Assembly: GCA_949297775.1 (NCBI GenBank)
Contig: CASFTM010000006.1
Coordinates: 1-64,000, forward strand
Reading direction: 5' to 3'
DNA length: 64,000 nucleotides
Source: an uncultured bacterium
GTDB lineage: Bacteria > Elusimicrobiota > Elusimicrobia > Elusimicrobiales > Elusimicrobiaceae
This document shows positions 42,833 to 51,186 of the stretch, piece by piece. Every line of letters begins with the position of its first letter. Position 1 is the stretch's first letter. Both the position numbers and the translations under genes were made by a program. The notes under the pieces were generated by a model. It did not search any database. It was not told the origin of the DNA and worked only from the letters and a program-made list of their open reading frames with translations.

Positions 42833-43492
42833 TTACCAATCTTTCTCTACGGTGTTTTGTTGGGCCGCCCCCGCCTGGGTGGGTTTTTTGTATTCATTTT
42901 CCCGGGCCATTTGCATTACGCGGTTGGCGTCGGCTTTGTCCATAGCGTCCTGCGGCTGGGAGGGATTTTGTTGGTTCTGTTCTTCCGGGGACTGGCCTTT
43001 GCCGTCCTGATCCTGTTTGTCCTGGTTGGAAGAATCTTCGTCCTGGTTTTGTTGGTTCTGGTTGTTTTTGTTCTGCTGGTTTTGCTGTTCCTGCAGTACC
43101 AATTGCAAATTATGGACGGCTTCTTTGTCCTGCGGGTTTTTAACGATTGCCTGGCGGTATGCCTGGATAGCTTGTTCCGCATTTCCGCCGCGGTAATACG
43201 CGTTTCCCAAATTAAACAGGGCATCCTGCGCCAGGGCGCCAGCTTGTTCGGCGGTTTTTTCAAAAGCTTGTTCGGCGGCGGCGTAGTCCTTTAAGTAGTA
43301 GGCCGCGGCCCCCGCGCCGAAGGAAGCTCTTTCTTCATGCGGATTTTCTTTTAAAATGGCGTTATAGGCGGATAAAGCTTGCCCGTATTTTTGGTCCTCA
43401 TACAGTTTCCCACTATGGCGCAGGTCCGCCCGCACGCCGCCGTAAGCGCAGGATACACTGCCAAGAAATAACAGACAAAGCAATTTCTTCAT
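42833..43492 (-). CDS. batC: BatC-like TPR protein with a Gln/Asn-rich tail
   Basis: 219 residues. A signal peptide is followed by three TPR units (SAYNAILKENPHEERASFGAG, DALFNLGNAYYRGGNAEQAI). Residues 130-195 form a low-complexity region of Q, N, D and K. The C terminus is KDW. It sits between batB and batD with gaps of 1 and 4 bp, the BatC position. Confidence 0.85.
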   Translation of the reverse strand: MKKLLCLLFLGSVSCAYGGVRADLRHSGKLYEDQKYGQALSAYNAILKENPHEERASFGAGAAAYYLKDYAAAEQAFEKTAEQAGALAQDALFNLGNAYYRGGNAEQAIQAYRQAIVKNPQDKEAVHNLQLVLQEQQNQQNKNNQNQQNQDEDSSNQDKQDQDGKGQSPEEQNQQNPSQPQDAMDKADANRVMQMARENEYKKPTQAGAAQQNTVEKDW

Positions 43493-43493
43493 A

Positions 43494-44543
43494 CTATATT
43501 TTACCTTTTTTGGGGGTATTTTCCCCAGCGGGGCGGGGCGTTTTTTGCCCCCGCGGCCACAACAAATACCCGGCTAAACACAGCATCGCCAGTACCAGCG
43601 GGAAAGCGTAGCGGTTTTTGTAGGCCGCGCGCGAAGCCGCGCGCGAAACGGAACGGTCCAACCCTTTCACCGCCGCTTCCACCTGGGCCGCTACTTGCGC
43701 CGGGGTGGTGTAGGAAATGTATACGCCGCCGGTAGCCTGGGCCAGCTCCAGCAACGTTTTTTCGTCCAGTTTGGAGACGACGGTTTTTCCGTCTTTGTCT
43801 TTCTTGTATTCCACAATCTTGCCCGAGGCGTCCGTTTTGGCGGGGATAAGCGTTCCGTCCTTGGTGCCGATGCCGATAGCAATAATGCGGATGCCGTTTT
43901 GGAGGGCGGTTTCCTGGGCGGATTTTAATTCTTCGGGAGAGTGGTCCTCCCCGTCTGTAAGCAGGATAAGTGCTTTTTGCCCCGGGTATTTAGCCAGCAT
44001 ACGGGCCGCCAAGGCCACTGGCGCCGCCAACGAAGTGCCAGGCACGGGCAGCATATCGGGCTTTAACGTGTCTATAAAATAGGTCAGTGCGTCCTCGTCT
44101 GTAGTAATGGGGCATTGAATGTACGCCTGCGAAGTAAACGCAATGATGCCGATGCGTTCGTCTTTTAAATTGCTTACCAGCATTCGCAGCATATTCTTGG
44201 CGTTGTCCAGCCGGTCCGGTTTTAAATCGCGCGCCAGCATGGAAGACGATACGTCCACCGCCAGCACCGTTTGGGCAAACGAGCCTTGCACTTCCACAAT
44301 TTCTGTACCCCATTGCGGCCCGGCTAATGCGGCAAACAGGAAAAACAGCGTTAAGAAAAACAGCACGCCGCGCCAGCGCGTGGGCGGGCGCAGCCCCGCC
44401 GTCAGTTTGGCATAGGCCTGCGGGCCGAACAAGGCGCGCACCAGGCGGTTTTTGAGTTTAACCCCCAGCCACGCCACCAGGCCCGCCGCCAGGACAGCCG
44501 GTACAAAATACAACAGATAAATAGGTTGGGCGAATAATTCCAT
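43494..44543 (-). CDS. batB: BatB, VWA-domain membrane protein
   Basis: 349 residues. Two N-terminal membrane helices, then a von Willebrand A domain (about 90-290) with the MIDAS motif D-x-S-x-S as DVSSSM and later TDGEDH. A C-terminal helix and basic tail follow. The VWA domain binds a divalent ion and a partner protein. It is paired with BatA, its paralog encoded 1 bp upstream. Confidence 0.88.
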   Translation of the reverse strand: MELFAQPIYLLYFVPAVLAAGLVAWLGVKLKNRLVRALFGPQAYAKLTAGLRPPTRWRGVLFFLTLFFLFAALAGPQWGTEIVEVQGSFAQTVLAVDVSSSMLARDLKPDRLDNAKNMLRMLVSNLKDERIGIIAFTSQAYIQCPITTDEDALTYFIDTLKPDMLPVPGTSLAAPVALAARMLAKYPGQKALILLTDGEDHSPEELKSAQETALQNGIRIIAIGIGTKDGTLIPAKTDASGKIVEYKKDKDGKTVVSKLDEKTLLELAQATGGVYISYTTPAQVAAQVEAAVKGLDRSVSRAASRAAYKNRYAFPLVLAMLCLAGYLLWPRGQKTPRPAGENTPKKGKI

Positions 44544-44544
44544 A

Positions 44545-45672
44545 TTAGGGCACCTTGATTAAAAACAGTTTTTCCAAAATAAACGCCGCCAGCGTGCAGG
44601 CCAACGCCAGGAGCAAAAAGGGGTGATAAAAATCGCTGCGATTGACGGTGGAGCTGGGGGAAAATTGGGTTTTTTCCAATTCGTTAATCGTATCGTAAAT
44701 TTTCGTCAGTTCGGCTTCGTTTTTGGCACGGTAGAATTTGCCGCCGGTCGCGTCGGCAATTTCCATCATCAGGCCTTCATTTATTTCATCCTCTGTGCTG
44801 GAATAAATGCTTTCCCCCGGCGCGCTTGCCGTGCCGATGGTATAGACGCGTATGCCGTAGGCCGCGGCCGCTTTGGCCGCCAGCTGGGGGGAAATGGTGC
44901 CGGCGTTGGAATCGCCGTCCGTCAGCAAGATGATAATTTTGCTTTTGGCTTTGCTGTCTTTTAAGTGGTTGGCGGCTACGCCCAGCGCATCGCCGATGGC
45001 GGTAAAGTTCGGGTCCAGTATCCCCAAAAACAGCGTGGAGAGGTATTCCTGCAGGGCGTCGTGGTCCAGCGTCAGCGGCGCTTGCAGCATAGCCTGCTTG
45101 GCAAAAGCCACCAGGCCGATGCGGTCGTTAAACCGTTTGGAAATAAAGCGCGCCGCCGTTTGCTGGGCCGCCACAAAGCGGCTGGGGTAAAAATCCTGCT
45201 TCTGCATAGAGGCGGAAACGTCCATAATCAGCATGATGTCAATTCCTTCCGTCGGAGGCAGGACTGTCCGGTCCACCCGCACCGGGCGCGCCAGCGCCAC
45301 TACCATAAATAGGAGCGCCGCCGTGTAGAGCGTAACGGGCAGCCAGCGCGTGAACAACACCCGCAGGGAGGATTGTTCTACCATCAGGTGCGTCATCGGG
45401 TAGGCAATCCGCCGCGCAAAGGCGCCGCGGAATACCGTCTGCGCCAAAAACACCGCAAACGGAAACACCAGCAGTAAAAAGGCCCACGGGTGCAAAAATT
45501 CGGCGTTTTTGCCTGCCAGCCGCCCCAGCACCAGCCCCGCCAGGCTGACCAGCGTCAGCGCGGAGAAGCCGGCGATGAGCACCGTCATCGTTTTGGTCGC
45601 GCGTTTGACAAACAGGTTAACCCCCAGCGCTGCCAGCAGCAAGCCCACACTGATTATGAAAAAATAAATCAT
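44545..45672 (-). CDS. batA: BatA, VWA-domain membrane protein
   Basis: 375 residues with the same layout as BatB: N-terminal membrane helices (two or three), VWA domain with MIDAS DVSASM and TDGDSN, and a C-terminal membrane helix (FLLLALACTLAAFILEKLF). Unlike BatB it has a longer N-terminal membrane part. It overlaps the upstream gene by 4 bp. Confidence 0.88.
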   Translation of the reverse strand: MIYFFIISVGLLLAALGVNLFVKRATKTMTVLIAGFSALTLVSLAGLVLGRLAGKNAEFLHPWAFLLLVFPFAVFLAQTVFRGAFARRIAYPMTHLMVEQSSLRVLFTRWLPVTLYTAALLFMVVALARPVRVDRTVLPPTEGIDIMLIMDVSASMQKQDFYPSRFVAAQQTAARFISKRFNDRIGLVAFAKQAMLQAPLTLDHDALQEYLSTLFLGILDPNFTAIGDALGVAANHLKDSKAKSKIIILLTDGDSNAGTISPQLAAKAAAAYGIRVYTIGTASAPGESIYSSTEDEINEGLMMEIADATGGKFYRAKNEAELTKIYDTINELEKTQFSPSSTVNRSDFYHPFLLLALACTLAAFILEKLFLIKVP

Positions 45673-46577
45673 ACATTCTCCTTCGGTGCGTCCGGCGCCG
45701 GTTCTTTGGGGGTGGTTTCCGTAATAATTTCACGCAGGATTTTGACGTCCTTGTCGCGGATTTGTTCGCTGGGGACGGCTTTGGCAAATTTGACCAAATC
45801 GCCCGAGCTTAAAAAGTCCCGCAGTTGATACATCAGCGGCGCCATCTGCGGCATATTTTTTACGCGCCGCAAAAGTTCCGCCGAAGTATCTGCCGAGGCG
45901 TCCACCCGGAACTGCCGCCACAAGTATTCCCGCAAAATGTCCGAAAGGGTAATATAGAACAGCTTGTATTGCTGGTTTTCCCATAAGCCGCTGTCTAACA
46001 ATGCGTCAATTTTGGAAAGGGCAATCACATTCCCGGGCCGGGTATCGTCAATTTGTCCAATTTTGCGCGCCCGCCGCTGCAGCCGTTTGTACCAGTACAG
46101 GCACACAGCAATCAGCGCCGCCAGCAGCAAGGCCGCCAGCAGCCACGTCAGCCAGCCGGAAGGAATCAGCGGCGGGCGGATTTCGCGCAGGTTGTTGTCG
46201 TCAAATGTTTGGGCGCGGGGAATATTAATAAACAATTCTTCCGGGGCGGAGGCCAGCGTTTTGCCGTTTTGCACCAAATTAAAAGTGACGGTAAAAGTGG
46301 ATTTACCCAATACAAAAGGCAGAGCGGTTAAATCGTACGACTTGGTGCCGGGGGAATTGTCGGACGAAGAAATTTGGGTAATTTCAAAATCTTTGGAAAG
46401 GGAATTTTCGTCTAACGTTACTTCATAGCCCGGCGTGTGCGACAGCACAAATTGGAGGGCAAACGGCTGGGCAAACGGCACGGTTTCGGGCGCGCGTTTT
46501 TCCACCACGTTAATTTCCTGCGCGGACAGCGCCGCCGCAGAGAGAAGCAACCAGCAAAGAAGAAAACGTTTTTTCAC
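45669..46577 (-). CDS. Bat-operon membrane protein (DUF4381-like)
   Basis: 302 residues. Signal peptide (LLCWLLLSAAALSAQ), a beta-rich periplasmic domain to about 150, one membrane helix (TWLLAALLLAALIAVCLYWY, about 155-175) and a cytoplasmic helical domain. Genes of this shape usually sit between the DUF58 and batA genes. Function unknown; it probably links the periplasmic and cytoplasmic parts of the Bat machinery. Confidence 0.75.
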   Translation of the reverse strand: MKKRFLLCWLLLSAAALSAQEINVVEKRAPETVPFAQPFALQFVLSHTPGYEVTLDENSLSKDFEITQISSSDNSPGTKSYDLTALPFVLGKSTFTVTFNLVQNGKTLASAPEELFINIPRAQTFDDNNLREIRPPLIPSGWLTWLLAALLLAALIAVCLYWYKRLQRRARKIGQIDDTRPGNVIALSKIDALLDSGLWENQQYKLFYITLSDILREYLWRQFRVDASADTSAELLRRVKNMPQMAPLMYQLRDFLSSGDLVKFAKAVPSEQIRDKDVKILREIITETTPKEPAPDAPKENV

Positions 46578-46578
46578 T

Positions 46579-47469
46579 TTATCTCCTAATTTTCTTGGCG
46601 CGCTGTTTAAAAAACGCGATAACCGGGTCCGCCGGCGGCAAGGCCGTGTCCACGCGGATGGGTTCTATTTTATAAGGATTAAACAATGCCTGTAGATTTA
46701 AGTCCTGCGTGCGGGCGCGGTCTTCCAGGGCGTCGTTGATTTCCGAGGACGAAAGGCACAAAAAATCTTCCTGCCCGGTTTCCGGGTCGGTTACGTCTAT
46801 GCAGGCGTGTATCGGGGGCAGGCGTTTTTCCAGTTTGTCCTGCACGATAACAGGAATTAAATCAAACTTGCGCGCCGCCAGCTTAAACGGTTTGGAAAAA
46901 GACGAAACCGGGGCTAAAAAATCGGAAATTAAAATTAAAATTCCCTGCCGTTTGATGACTTTGCTTAGCGTTTCCAGGCACAGGGCAATGTCCGTGCCGG
47001 TGCTTTGCGGCTCAAAGGCAATCAGTTCACGGATTAAGCGCAGGACGTGCTTTTTGCCTTTGCGGGGGGGAACAAACAACTCTATTTTGTCCGAAAACAA
47101 CATCAGCCCCACTTTATCGCTGTTTTGAATGGCGGAAAACGCAAACAGCGCAGCCAGTTCGGCGGCGATTTCCTGCTTAAGCTTTTGGAAAGAACCGAAT
47201 TTCTGCGAGGCCGACACGTCGCACGCAATCATCAGCGTCAGTTCGCGCTCTTCGTTGTATTTTTTGATATACGGCACGCCCGTGCGCGCGGTAACGTTCC
47301 AGTCTATGGAGCGCACGTCATCCCCTGGGGTGTATTCGCGTACTTCGGCGAATTCTATCCCCTGGCCTTTAAACGCGCTTAAATATTCCCCGGCGAACGT
47401 TTCCGACACCAATTTGTTCGTCTGGATTTCAATTTGGCGCACTTTTTTTAAAATTTCCGCGGTATCCAC
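46579..47469 (-). CDS. DUF58-domain protein
   Basis: 296 residues. The DUF58 motif EFAEVREYTPGDDVRSIDWNVTAR appears in pieces around 37-60, and a VWA-like fold follows with DVSASQKFG (about 90) as metal-binding loop. No membrane segment is seen. DUF58 proteins are regularly paired with MoxR ATPases, encoded 19 bp upstream, and are proposed adaptors or substrates of them. Confidence 0.88.
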   Translation of the reverse strand: MDTAEILKKVRQIEIQTNKLVSETFAGEYLSAFKGQGIEFAEVREYTPGDDVRSIDWNVTARTGVPYIKKYNEERELTLMIACDVSASQKFGSFQKLKQEIAAELAALFAFSAIQNSDKVGLMLFSDKIELFVPPRKGKKHVLRLIRELIAFEPQSTGTDIALCLETLSKVIKRQGILILISDFLAPVSSFSKPFKLAARKFDLIPVIVQDKLEKRLPPIHACIDVTDPETGQEDFLCLSSSEINDALEDRARTQDLNLQALFNPYKIEPIRVDTALPPADPVIAFFKQRAKKIRR

Positions 47470-47488
47470 GGCTACCCCCAGCTGTTTT

Positions 47489-48472
47489 TTACGGCACGTC
47501 TACAGCGTCAAAGATTTGTTTGACGATTTGGTCCGAAGAGATGTTTTCGGCCTCGGCTTCGTAAGACAAAAGCACGCGGTGGCGCAGGACATCCAAGCCG
47601 ACGGCTTTAATGTCTTCCGGCGTTACATAGCCGCGCCCGTTTAAGAAGGCATACGCTTTGGCGGCCTGCGTGAGGAAAATGGTCGCGCGCGGGCTGGCGC
47701 CGTAGGCGATGAAAGAAGCAAGTTTTTCCAAGCCGGCGGATTTCGGGTCGCGCGTGGCAAAAACCAGGTCCACAATGTAGTTTTTGATTTTTTCGTCCAC
47801 GTAAATATTGTCCGTAACGGCGCGGGCCTTTAAAATCATTTCCGGCGTAACGTTAGTGTTGATTTCTATCGCTTTGTGCGAGGCCATCCGTTCCAAAATC
47901 AGCTTTTCTTCTTCTTTGGTCGGATACGTTACCAGCACTTTAAGCATAAAGCGGTCCACCTGCGCTTCCGGCAGGGGGTAGGTGCCTTCCTGCTCCACGG
48001 GGTTTTGCGTGGCCATTACCATAAAAGGGGAGGGCAGTTTATAGGTTTGTTCGCCAATCGTTACCTGCCGTTCCTGCATGGCTTCCAACAGGGCACTTTG
48101 CACTTTAGCAGGGGAACGGTTGATTTCGTCCGCCAGCACAAAGTTGGAAAACACCGGCCCGCGTTTGGGGTAGAATAAACCGTCCTTGGGGTTGAAAATT
48201 AGCGTACCGGTGATGTCGGCCGGGAGCAAATCGGGCGTGAACTGAATGCGCTGGAACTGCGCGTGGATGGCTTGCGCCAGGGTTTTTACGGCTAATGTTT
48301 TAGCCAGTCCAGGTACGCCTTCAATTAAAATGTGTCCGTCGGCCAAGAGAGCCACCAACATTTTTTCCACCAGGGCGTCCTGCCCTACGATGACTTTGCC
48401 GACTTCGCGCTTTAAATCCTGCAAAAAAATGCTTTCCTGCTGGACTTGTTTGTTAATCGTGGTAATATCCAT
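47489..48472 (-). CDS. moxR: MoxR-family AAA+ ATPase
   Basis: 327 residues. Walker A GVPGLAKT (about 53), Walker B VLADEINRSP, sensor 1 MATQNPVEQEG and the MoxR-specific FTPDLLPADITG are all present. MoxR ATPases act as chaperones that activate VWA-domain partners; here BatA and BatB and the DUF58 protein are encoded in the same transcript. It heads the long operon that runs to pgi. Confidence 0.94.
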   Translation of the reverse strand: MDITTINKQVQQESIFLQDLKREVGKVIVGQDALVEKMLVALLADGHILIEGVPGLAKTLAVKTLAQAIHAQFQRIQFTPDLLPADITGTLIFNPKDGLFYPKRGPVFSNFVLADEINRSPAKVQSALLEAMQERQVTIGEQTYKLPSPFMVMATQNPVEQEGTYPLPEAQVDRFMLKVLVTYPTKEEEKLILERMASHKAIEINTNVTPEMILKARAVTDNIYVDEKIKNYIVDLVFATRDPKSAGLEKLASFIAYGASPRATIFLTQAAKAYAFLNGRGYVTPEDIKAVGLDVLRHRVLLSYEAEAENISSDQIVKQIFDAVDVP

Positions 48473-48529
48473 ATTCCCCCTCCTGCCCCGCGGGAGCCGG
48501 CTGGCGGCGCGCGGCGGTTTCTTTCCTAT

Positions 48530-48535
48530 ATTATA
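48530..48535 (-). promoter_or_regulatory. Probable -10 box of the moxR - bat operon
   Basis: TATAAT on the minus strand (48535-48530), about 58 bp upstream of the moxR start; -35 not clear. Confidence 0.4.
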
Positions 48536-48604
48536 ATAAATTGCGGAAAAAGGAATACGTTTGCCACCGGTTAAAAAGGGTTATATAAAAAAGGATTAAA
48601 AAAA

Positions 48605-48618
48605 CCGCATACCTGCGG
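48605..48618 (-). terminator. Small terminator after the 36-codon ORF
   Basis: Minus strand CCGCA-GGTA-TGCGG followed by seven T. Confidence 0.6.
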
Positions 48619-48652
48619 GAGCAAAACGGGCGTGTATATGCACCGTGCGGGA

Positions 48653-48763
48653 TTATTTTTTGCGGAAGAACGCTGCCAAACAGCCGGCTAAGTATTGCTT
48701 GCCCAGCCATACATTTTCAGATTTGGCGGAAGGGGGGATGTTCTTATACAGGTCCGAGGTCAT
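48653..48763 (-). CDS. Small ORF, 36 residues, function unknown
   Basis: The minus strand holds ATG at 48763 with AAGGAG seven bases upstream, a 36-codon frame and TAA, followed 35 bp later by a hairpin with seven T. The product is MTSDLYKNIPPSAKSENVW followed by LGKQYLAGCLAAFFRKK: a polar N-terminal half and a short hydrophobic, basic-ended helix. The A/T-rich DNA upstream offers TAATAT/TATAAA -10 candidates. It is too short for family assignment; the complete expression unit suggests it is real, perhaps a small membrane-associated protein. Confidence 0.55.
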   Translation of the reverse strand: MTSDLYKNIPPSAKSENVWLGKQYLAGCLAAFFRKK

Positions 48764-48911
48764 GGGGGCTCCTTAATAAAAATAACTTTTTATATTATGT
48801 ATGAATTTTGCCCAAAAAACAAGCGGTATTTTGAAAAAACGGTTGTCGGGCGCCCGCGTAAAAATACCGCTTGCCCGATTGGCGCAAGCGGTACAGGAAA
48901 ACGAAGTTTCT

Positions 48912-50183
48912 TTACCAACTGTTGGCGTCCGTTACAACCGGCTTTTTAGCCGTATCAAAGTAAAAGTAATAGTCAAACCCGAACTGTTTTGCCGGCGTTT
49001 TGAAAGCCAGGTTTTGATGTTTGTCTTTGTATTGGACAAGCAAAATATGGTACAAATCAAACGCCTGGGAGCCGCCGTACAATTGGTTGTCGTTGGCCCA
49101 AGGGGTGCCGCCTACGGCGATAATGGAAACGATGTCCTCCGGGGCGATGCCGGGGGTATTAGCCAGTGAGTTTTGGGCATTAATGGCGCTGTCTCCCAAC
49201 AGCGGGGTGTTTAAATTTTCCCGCAGGACGTGCAGCGCTCCTCCGATAAATACCATTTTGGTCCCGGGCTGTTCGTACCCAGCCTGCAAAAACGCCATAG
49301 CCGCGGCGTTGCGCTTTTCTATGGACGGGTTGGGAATATCGTACGCATAAAAAACAACGTCCGTATTTTCCTGGAGCAGGCGGTAGCCCAAACGCAGCCA
49401 GCGCACTTCCTCGCGCAGGGTGGCGGGGATGTATTCCCCTTTTAATTGCTTTCGGGCGTATTGCACCGCTTGTTTGAGCAGTTCTTTTTCGGGCAGTTCT
49501 CTGATGTGCGCCCGGATGAATTCCATAGCAACGTTGGCCTGGTAGGCAAATTCCACAAACAAGTGGGTAATGCGTTTATCCGCCGGGGCGGATTTATTAT
49601 AGGCAATCAGGTATTCCACCAGCTGTTCGGTGGGGTAATGCATGGTGTGGTCCTCGCCGATTAAAATCACGCGGGCGTTTTGCATCTCGGGCCAGGCAAA
49701 AGGGTTGCCTTTGCCGGCGTTTAGTTCGGTTGGGTGAGCGCTGTCCAAAAAAGCCGTCCAGCGGGCGAATGCTTCCTGCTGGGTAAGCGCCGCCGGCTGG
49801 CGCGGTGCATGGGGCACTTGCTGTTGGGCTAAAATTTGGCTGGCGCGTTCAAACAGGGCTTGCCGGTTTTGGGGCAGCCGGGCGATAAAAGAGGGCAGCC
49901 ATGCCAAGACGTTTTTAGCCGTGTATCCGCCGGCAGAAAACATTTGCATTTTATAGGAATAGTTCCCCAACGGAACCAACGAAACGGCCTGCCGCGCGGA
50001 AGCTTTTTCCTCCTGCTGCTGGATTTGTTGGGTAATTTTTTTTAATTCGTTTTTTGTAAGGAGCTGGCCGTTGCCTGGCGCTAAATTTTTTAACGCTTGT
50101 ATTTGCTCCGGCGTGAAGGACTGGGCCCCTGCTGCGGCAGATACCCCTAACAAAGCAACCCAAAGAAATAATAATTTGCGCAT
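48912..50183 (-). CDS. Exported TIKI/ChaN/EreA-superfamily protein
   Basis: 423 residues with a signal peptide (LLFLWVALLGVSAAAGAQ). The first third is helical and Gln-rich (ITQQIQQQEEKASARQ). From about 170 the fold resembles ChaN and erythromycin-esterase-like proteins: VILIGEDHTMHYPTEQLVEYL supplies the G-E-x-H motif, VFYAYDIPNPS follows, and MVFIGGALHVL the second conserved His. Families of this fold bind heme iron or hydrolyse esters and peptides with a metal. Substrate unknown. A second gene of the same type, frameshifted, lies at 51187-52123. Confidence 0.7.
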   Translation of the reverse strand: MRKLLFLWVALLGVSAAAGAQSFTPEQIQALKNLAPGNGQLLTKNELKKITQQIQQQEEKASARQAVSLVPLGNYSYKMQMFSAGGYTAKNVLAWLPSFIARLPQNRQALFERASQILAQQQVPHAPRQPAALTQQEAFARWTAFLDSAHPTELNAGKGNPFAWPEMQNARVILIGEDHTMHYPTEQLVEYLIAYNKSAPADKRITHLFVEFAYQANVAMEFIRAHIRELPEKELLKQAVQYARKQLKGEYIPATLREEVRWLRLGYRLLQENTDVVFYAYDIPNPSIEKRNAAAMAFLQAGYEQPGTKMVFIGGALHVLRENLNTPLLGDSAINAQNSLANTPGIAPEDIVSIIAVGGTPWANDNQLYGGSQAFDLYHILLVQYKDKHQNLAFKTPAKQFGFDYYFYFDTAKKPVVTDANSW

Positions 50184-50205
50184 ATAATTATTTTAAGCGG
50201 GGTGC

Positions 50206-51120
50206 TCATTTTTTCAAGAACCGCAGCTTCTTTTCCGCCAGGCGGAAAGTTGCATACCGCTTAACCGCCCACATGCCCCATATAAACAGCCCCGCGCCTA
50301 TCACACACAGAATGGTCGGGAATAAAAGGCTGGCGTTGTTATTTACTAAAAACAGGAAAGCTTTTCCAATCAAAATTTCCAGAACGGCCAAAGCAATTAT
50401 CCCCAATCCTACCAAAAGTGCCCGGGGGACGGGATAGACCGGCAGCAGCAGCCCGTAGCGGCGGTGGTTTTCCAGTTGTTCTTCCAGGAAATGAATAAAA
50501 TCCAGCTCGTCCTGCCCGGCGGGTTTTGCGTCGTTGAGCCGGCGGACGGAAGCCGAACAGGAGCGGAATTTTTTTCCTTCATCCAACAGTGTTTGCAAAA
50601 AGGGCAGTTTTCCCCGGTGTTGGACGGAATAGGTTTTGCTCTCGTATGAAAAAGAAATTTCTATTAAGCCAAACAAGTGGATTGGATGCCCATATTTGTT
50701 GTATGCCACCATTACCGGGACCGTAACGGATAAATCCGTTTCCGCATACGGCAGGCGCACATCGGCGCGGGCTTTTTGGTGCCCCAGCAGGACGCCTGTT
50801 TTTTCAAATTTCAAAAAGGTAATGGGGTTTGTTTTGCGGGCTGTGCGCCAACCATTCACACGCTCCCAAACAAAAAGGGCCGCCCACAGCAGCAGCAGCC
50901 ACGGAAAAATGCGAATGGCGGCGTAGGCAAGGTAATTTTTTTGCCGGGCGTAGGCCAGCAAGTCTTGCCAGGCGCAGGCCAGCGAATGGCTCCACTCGGC
51001 GTCTTGTACCGTGTGGAAAGCGGTCTGCCCCAGCAGAAATAAAATAAACAGTAACGAAAGAAGATAGGCAATAAAATGAGCGGAAACCGCCCGGTTCGTT
51101 TTTAGTTTAATATATTTCAT
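50206..51120 (-). CDS. Membrane protein of unknown function (DUF3592-like layout)
   Basis: About 304 residues from the ATG at 51120, the start that places a membrane helix (FIAYLLSLLFILFLLGQTA) at the N terminus; an upstream start at 51357 would add 79 unlikely residues and run through an A/T-rich promoter-like stretch. There are four membrane helices, two before and two after a soluble middle domain (about 100-220). The middle has a beta strand pair reminiscent of DUF3592 (VPVMVAYNKYGHPIHLFGLIEISFSY in parts). Function unknown. Confidence 0.65.
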   Translation of the reverse strand: MKYIKLKTNRAVSAHFIAYLLSLLFILFLLGQTAFHTVQDAEWSHSLACAWQDLLAYARQKNYLAYAAIRIFPWLLLLWAALFVWERVNGWRTARKTNPITFLKFEKTGVLLGHQKARADVRLPYAETDLSVTVPVMVAYNKYGHPIHLFGLIEISFSYESKTYSVQHRGKLPFLQTLLDEGKKFRSCSASVRRLNDAKPAGQDELDFIHFLEEQLENHRRYGLLLPVYPVPRALLVGLGIIALAVLEILIGKAFLFLVNNNASLLFPTILCVIGAGLFIWGMWAVKRYATFRLAEKKLRFLKK

Positions 51121-51186
51121 ATATATAGTGTAGCAAAACAGAAGATTTTCATTGAGTGGTAATTGAAAAATTATTATAGTATTGTT

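Noticed and set aside
42850-43100. Low-complexity Gln/Asn repeat as a tandem DNA repeat
   Set aside because: It is the coding sequence for the disordered tail of the BatC-like protein, with varied codons and no exact repeat unit.
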